DNA from: CAINEC01 sp046073825
GTDB lineage: Bacteria; Bacteroidota; Bacteroidia; AKYH767-A; OLB10
Direction: 5' to 3'
DNA: 12,176 nucleotides
Assembly (NCBI GenBank): GCA_046073825.1
Contig: JBJTMY010000216.1
Span: 1-12,176, forward strand
The notes under the pieces are model-generated. The model searched no databases. It saw nothing but the letters and a program-made list of their open reading frames with translations, and was not told the DNA's origin. The position numbers were made by a program, and so were the translations under genes. Positions 8,631 to 12,176 of this stretch are shown in pieces (within the stretch, counting starts at the first letter, position 1; each line of letters starts with the position of its first letter).

Positions 8631-10931
8631 TTACTCTTTCACAAAAGATTTAGGTTGGCCGGCAGGTGCTTGTGAATTTCTTGTTTGTGCATCCACCACC
8701 GCAATCGTAATCATATTTACAATTTCACGGACAGAAGAACCCAATTGAAGAATGTGAACTGGCTTCTTCATACCTAACAAAATAGGTCCAATTGCTTCTG
8801 CATCACCAACTGTTTGTAATAATTTATAGGCAATATTACCGGCATCAAGATTAGGGAATATCAAAGTGTTAACCCCTGTTTCTGCTAAGTCGCTAAAAGG
8901 AAAATTATCCTTTAATAAATGTTGATTGAAAGCAAAATTCGCTTGCAATTCTCCGTCGACAACTAAATCAGGATGGTTTGCATGTAAAATCTCTACTGCT
9001 TTGCGCATTTTAATTGCACTTTCGGTATTTGAGGATCCAAAGTTTGAATAGGAAAGTAATCCTACGCGAGGAGCAATATTAAAACGTCGGACAGCCGCCG
9101 CAGTTAGTAAGGTGATTTCTACAATTTCTTCAACTGTTGGATTAATATTAATAGTTGTATCTGCAAAAAAGACCGGGCCATCTTTCGTAATCATAATGTA
9201 CATACCCGCCATCTTAGAAACTTCTGACTGAGTACCAATCACACGTAATGCAGGCTTGATTGTTTCAGCATAATTTCTAGTTAAACCACTGATTAAAGCA
9301 TCTGCCATTCCGGTTTCCACCATCATTGCTCCAAAATAATTACGCTCTTGCATAATCTTTTTTGATTCATATAATGTAAATCCACGTCGCTTTCTTTTTT
9401 GATAAAACAACTCTGCAAATTTTGTCAACGTATCTGGCTCCTCTCTTGGATTGATAATCGGAACTCCTTCTAAACGTAAGTTATGCTCCTGAATAAGTGC
9501 TGCGATTTTTTCTTTATTTCCTAATAAAATTGGATGAGCCACTCCATCTTCTTTCACTATTTGAGCAGCCTTTAAAATCTTGTAAGTGTCAGCCTCAGCA
9601 AACACTACGCGCTGCGGATTTTGCTTCGCTTTATTGGTAATAACACGAATCAGTTTATTATCTAATCCTAAGCGTTTTTTCAATTCACTCTCATAAACCG
9701 TCCAATTGGTAATTGGCTTTTGTGCCACACCCGATTCGATGGCAGCTTTTGCCACCGCAGGAGAAATAGTATGGATTAATCGTGGGTCTAATGGTTTCGG
9801 AATTATATATTCTCGTCCAAAGGAAATGTTCCGTTGATTATATGCAAGGTTTACAATTTCAGGAACGGGCTCTTTTGTTAATTGAGCGATTGCGTGGACC
9901 GCTGCCAGCTTCATTTCTTCATTAATTTGAGTGGCACGAACATCTAATGCTCCTCTGAAAATAAATGGAAATCCGATTACATTATTTACCTGATTAGGGT
10001 AATCAGAACGACCAGTCGCCATTATAACGTCAGGCCTAGCCGCAATCGCTTCTTCATACTTAATTTCTGGATCTGGATTGGCCATCGCAAAAACAATAGG
10101 GTTTGGGGCCATTGATTTCAAATGATCTCCTTTCAGGATATTTCCTTTTGACAATCCAATGAACACATCTGCATTATGCAATGCCTCATCTAAATGATGA
10201 ATGTCCCGCTTAGTTGCAAAGCGAATTTTATTACAATCTAAATTTTCTCTGTCAGCACGAATTACCCCGGTACTGTCAACCATAACGATGTTTTTAAATT
10301 TAGCCCCGAGTGAAACGAACAAACTTGTGCACGAAATTGCTGATGCGCCGGCGCCATTTACAACGATACGAACGTCCTCAATTTTTTTCTCTGCAATTTC
10401 CAATGCGTTTATTAATGCAGCCCCTGAAATAATGGCTGTTCCATGCTGGTCATCGTGCATTACTGGAATTTTCAATTCTGCTTTTAAACGCTTTTCAATT
10501 TCAAAGCACTCCGGAGCTTTAATATCTTCTAGATTTATTCCTCCAAAAGTTGGTGCAATTGCTTTCACCGTTTTAACAAAATCATCCACATTGGTTTGGT
10601 CAATTTCAATGTCGAACACATCGATATCTGCAAATATTTTAAATAGCAAACCTTTCCCTTCCATAACTGGCTTGGATGCTTCTGCTCCAATATTTCCCAA
10701 TCCTAATACAGCAGTACCATTTGAAATCACTGCTACTAAATTTCCTTTGGCAGTGTACTTATATACGTCTTCAGGATTTTTTTCAATCTCTAAACAGGGA
10801 GCAGCAACTCCGGGTGAATAAGCTAATGCTAAATCGCGTTGAGTGCTTGTAGGTTTACTTGGGACAACTTCTATTTTTCCAGGTCTCCCCGATTCGTGGT
10901 AATCGAGCGCCTCTTGTTTTAAATCTGGCAT
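8631..10931 (-). CDS. maeB: NADP-dependent malic enzyme fused to a phosphate acetyltransferase-like domain (MaeB type)
   Basis: The enzyme decarboxylates malate oxidatively to pyruvate, supplying NADPH and pyruvate in the cytoplasm. The 766-residue length is normal for the hybrid class. The malic enzyme N-terminal domain (about 1-160) shows AYSPGVAAPCLEI (37-49), VISNGTAVLGLGNIGAEAS (68-86), EGKG with the likely catalytic Lys93, and metal-site residues in NLEDIKAPECFEIE (133-146) and MHDDQHGTA (158-166). The NAD(P)-binding domain (about 165-400) carries the Rossmann loop GAGASA (193-198), FAMANPDPEI (281-290) and NNVIGFPFIFRGALD (316-330). From about 430 to the end lies a phosphotransacetylase-like domain with SYSNFGSSNTE (627-637), DGELQANFAF (659-668) and LIFPNLDAGNIAYK (690-703). 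In studied MaeB proteins this domain is regulatory, sensing acetyl-CoA, rather than an active acetyltransferase. Cofactor preference (NADP or NAD) is assigned from the family and not proven. It appears to be a single-gene unit. Confidence 0.95.
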   Translation of the reverse strand: MPDLKQEALDYHESGRPGKIEVVPSKPTSTQRDLALAYSPGVAAPCLEIEKNPEDVYKYTAKGNLVAVISNGTAVLGLGNIGAEASKPVMEGKGLLFKIFADIDVFDIEIDQTNVDDFVKTVKAIAPTFGGINLEDIKAPECFEIEKRLKAELKIPVMHDDQHGTAIISGAALINALEIAEKKIEDVRIVVNGAGASAISCTSLFVSLGAKFKNIVMVDSTGVIRADRENLDCNKIRFATKRDIHHLDEALHNADVFIGLSKGNILKGDHLKSMAPNPIVFAMANPDPEIKYEEAIAARPDVIMATGRSDYPNQVNNVIGFPFIFRGALDVRATQINEEMKLAAVHAIAQLTKEPVPEIVNLAYNQRNISFGREYIIPKPLDPRLIHTISPAVAKAAIESGVAQKPITNWTVYESELKKRLGLDNKLIRVITNKAKQNPQRVVFAEADTYKILKAAQIVKEDGVAHPILLGNKEKIAALIQEHNLRLEGVPIINPREEPDTLTKFAELFYQKRKRRGFTLYESKKIMQERNYFGAMMVETGMADALISGLTRNYAETIKPALRVIGTQSEVSKMAGMYIMITKDGPVFFADTTININPTVEEIVEITLLTAAAVRRFNIAPRVGLLSYSNFGSSNTESAIKMRKAVEILHANHPDLVVDGELQANFAFNQHLLKDNFPFSDLAETGVNTLIFPNLDAGNIAYKLLQTVGDAEAIGPILLGMKKPVHILQLGSSVREIVNMITIAVVDAQTRNSQAPAGQPKSFVKE

Positions 10932-10959
10932 ATTGAAAACACTAAATTATTTTGATAGA

Positions 10960-10967
10960 CGAAGATA
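10960..10967 (-). promoter_or_regulatory. Possible -7 box of the maeB promoter
   Basis: TATCTTCG on the minus strand matches the Bacteroidota TAnnTTTG box at seven of eight positions and lies 28 bases ahead of the maeB ATG, a plausible distance for a short leader. I find no TTTG-like -33 element at the expected distance, so this is a weak call. Confidence 0.3.
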
Positions 10968-11036
10968 CAAAATACGATTATTGGTTGTATGCGTTTATGA
11001 ACAGATAATACTTAAACGACTGATTTATTAATCCAT

Positions 11037-11064
11037 AAAAAAAGGTCAGATTTCCATCTGACCT
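11037..11064 (-). terminator. Rho-independent terminator after the T9SS cargo gene
   Basis: A perfect 9-bp stem (AGGTCAGAT at 11043-11051, ATCTGACCT at 11056-11064) with the four-base loop TTCC is followed on the minus strand by seven T (11037-11043, the first within the stem). It lies 22 bases past the stop of the gene ending at 11087 and isolates that gene from maeB. Confidence 0.9.
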
Positions 11065-11086
11065 CCTGTATTTTTTAAAAATGGGA

Positions 11087-11797
11087 TTAACGATGAGATA
11101 CTACTAATTTATAACTATTTTTTACTTTGTTTTCAGAAACATAAGAGGCTATATATAAACCAGATTTTAAGTCAGCTGTGTTTAACACCAAACTACCATT
11201 TTTACCTGTGACATCCAACGTTTTAACCAAAGAACCTAACATATTATAAATATATAATTTATCGTTATTGTTGTTTGATGGAAGGTTATAAGTAAATACA
11301 GTAAACTGATCTGCTGGATTTTTTAGTGGTTTGGAAACGCCATAGTTTTCTGCAACATCATTTAACCCTTGTGTACAAAACGCAAAATTCAACGTAAATC
11401 CTGTTGAATCAGCTGGGTCATTTTGGTCATAAAATCGGTAGTGAATAGTCGCTGTTCCACAATTACCATTAGGCATTACTTTCGCATCAAATGTTGTTTC
11501 TCTTCCACCTGCAACAATTGGAGTTGTATAAGAAGTCATTGTCGTTCCTGGGGGGTTACAAAATGCTCCAAAACAGAACAATTCGTACATACCTGCGGGC
11601 AAATTGATTACATCCCTCTCAACAACAATATCAACTGTTGAAGTACCATTATTATCTAATCGTGCAGTAGATTCTAGCATATTTGTATTGCCTGGATCCG
11701 AAACGGTTAAATTATAGTTTGATAACACCAAGCTTTGACCGAAAGACCAACTTGAAAATCCTGTTAAGAAGAGTACTAAAAGTAAATATTTTTTCAT
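11087..11797 (-). CDS. Secreted protein with T9SS type A C-terminal sorting domain
   Basis: The 236-residue product begins with a signal peptide (MKKYLLLVLFLTGF..., likely cut after SFG at residue 20). Residues about 21-145 form a beta-rich domain of unknown function containing VDIVVERDVINLPAGMYELF and HYRFYDQNDPADSTGFT, which resembles a small extracellular domain common in Bacteroidota secreted proteins. It holds the only four cysteines of the protein (75, 80, 113, 141), suitable for two disulfides. Residues about 152-236 match the type A sorting tail: LYIYNMLGSLVKTL (181-194), LVLNTADLKSGLYIASY (203-219) and a final YKLVVSHR. Such tails direct export through SprA and are normally removed, with attachment to or release from the cell surface. 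The gene stands alone, with its own terminator, and is divergent from an Omp28-like gene. I do not recognise a specific activity. The secretion route is well supported; the role is unknown. Confidence 0.88.
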   Translation of the reverse strand: MKKYLLLVLFLTGFSSWSFGQSLVLSNYNLTVSDPGNTNMLESTARLDNNGTSTVDIVVERDVINLPAGMYELFCFGAFCNPPGTTMTSYTTPIVAGGRETTFDAKVMPNGNCGTATIHYRFYDQNDPADSTGFTLNFAFCTQGLNDVAENYGVSKPLKNPADQFTVFTYNLPSNNNNDKLYIYNMLGSLVKTLDVTGKNGSLVLNTADLKSGLYIASYVSENKVKNSYKLVVSHR

Positions 11798-11925
11798 GTG
11801 AACAAATTAAGTGATTTTGTATTCAATTGTTTGGGATGGTAAATGTAATGAAAAAGTGGCAAAAACGAAATAAATTATCCTTCAAATATTAAGAAGTCCA
11901 TTTTTTTTTAATTTAGGCCTTCCTT

Positions 11926-11935
11926 ATAAATTTAT
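11926..11935. promoter_or_regulatory. Palindrome and possible -7 box in the divergent intergenic region
   Basis: ATAAATTTAT is a perfect 10-bp palindrome 23 bases ahead of the ATG at 11959. It contains TAAATTTA, which matches TAnnTTTG except for the last base, at a suitable distance for a promoter of the plus-strand gene. No -33 element is visible upstream, where a run of nine T lies. In AT-rich DNA such a palindrome can easily be chance. Confidence 0.22.
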
Positions 11936-11958
11936 CCATCCACTTAAAACCAAACTCT

Positions 11959-12176
11959 ATGCGTAAAATTTACTCATTATTTACCTGCTTATTGTTCTCC
12001 GGAGCTGTATTCAGTCAATCTCAAAGACTGGTACTGTTTGAAGAATTTACAAGTGAAAACTGTGGCCCGTGCGCTGCAACCAATGGACCTTTAAATGCAC
12101 TACTTAATTCAAATGCCAATGAGGTAGTATCTATCAAATATCAAAATACTATTCCTTCACCTGGACCACTATACAA
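11959..12176 (+). CDS. Omp28-like exported protein with thioredoxin-type CGPC motif, 5' part only
   Basis: Only the first 72 codons lie in the window; the reading frame is open to the right edge. The ATG at 11959 gives a signal peptide (MRKIYSLFTCLLFSGAVFS, likely cut just before Gln20). The mature start, LVLFEEFTSENCGPCAATNG (24-43), is the hallmark of the Omp28-related family of Bacteroidota: a thioredoxin-like fold opening with a CxxC pair, here Cys35 and Cys38. CGPC is the active-site sequence of thioredoxin itself, so a redox or disulfide role outside the cytoplasm is possible, but many Omp28-like proteins have no proven activity. Whether it has a C-terminal T9SS tail, as many relatives do, cannot be seen here. 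It is the only plus-strand gene in the window and diverges from the cargo gene at 11087-11797. Confidence 0.82.
   Translation, partial: MRKIYSLFTCLLFSGAVFSQSQRLVLFEEFTSENCGPCAATNGPLNALLNSNANEVVSIKYQNTIPSPGPLY

Noticed and set aside
10201..10821. 206-residue open frame on the plus strand opposite maeB
   Set aside because: It is wholly antisense to a strongly supported enzyme gene, has no recognisable domain, and looks like a by-product of the codon use of maeB.
11840..11870. Promoter for the T9SS cargo gene (TTTCG, then TACATTTA on the minus strand)
   Set aside because: Both elements deviate from consensus, and the sequence is so AT-rich that such partial matches are common.
1..12176. CRISPR arrays, tRNA or rRNA genes, insertion sequences, phage genes, attachment sites
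   Set aside because: I saw no spaced direct repeats, cloverleaf sequence, transposase or integrase product, or terminal repeats anywhere in the window.

Overview
The window looks like a piece of chromosome from a member of the Bacteroidota, AT-rich and most like the Flavobacteriales/Sphingobacteriales side of the phylum. The grounds are a full-length SprA (the outer-membrane translocon of the type IX secretion system, T9SS), a small secreted protein with a T9SS type A sorting tail, a hybrid malic enzyme of the MaeB type, the gene order maeB-ruvA-sprA-gcvH that I recall from this phylum, a TAnnTTTG-like promoter box, and little sign of Shine-Dalgarno sites. I cannot place it below phylum with confidence.

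Layout, from right to left because almost everything lies on the minus strand. At the right edge a plus-strand gene begins at 11959 and runs off the window; it encodes an exported Omp28-like protein with a thioredoxin-type CGPC motif. Divergent from it, across 161 bases, is a 236-residue T9SS cargo protein (11087-11797) ending in its own terminator. Next comes maeB (8631-10931), also closed by a strong terminator. Immediately after that terminator is a good promoter for ruvA (7956-8543), followed by sprA (609-7841) and gcvH (199-579), with a third terminator after gcvH. The three minus-strand terminators divide the region into three transcription units: cargo gene alone, maeB alone, and ruvA-sprA-gcvH as a probable operon. 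The first 143 bases hold nothing I can support.

How the genes relate: SprA forms the outer-membrane channel through which proteins with the C-terminal tail seen in the 11087-11797 product reach the cell surface, so translocon and a probable substrate lie about 3.2 kb apart. RuvA (Holliday-junction branch migration), GcvH (lipoyl carrier of glycine cleavage) and MaeB (malate to pyruvate) are housekeeping proteins whose link to SprA is conserved position rather than a known shared pathway.

This is mostly a well-known conserved locus. I found no convincing new system. The points worth a second look are the TTG start of sprA, a nearly leaderless ruvA promoter placed right behind the maeB terminator, a Pro/Lys-rich insert in the SprA barrel, an imperfect hairpin between ruvA and sprA, and the divergent pair of exported proteins, one with four cysteines and one with CGPC.
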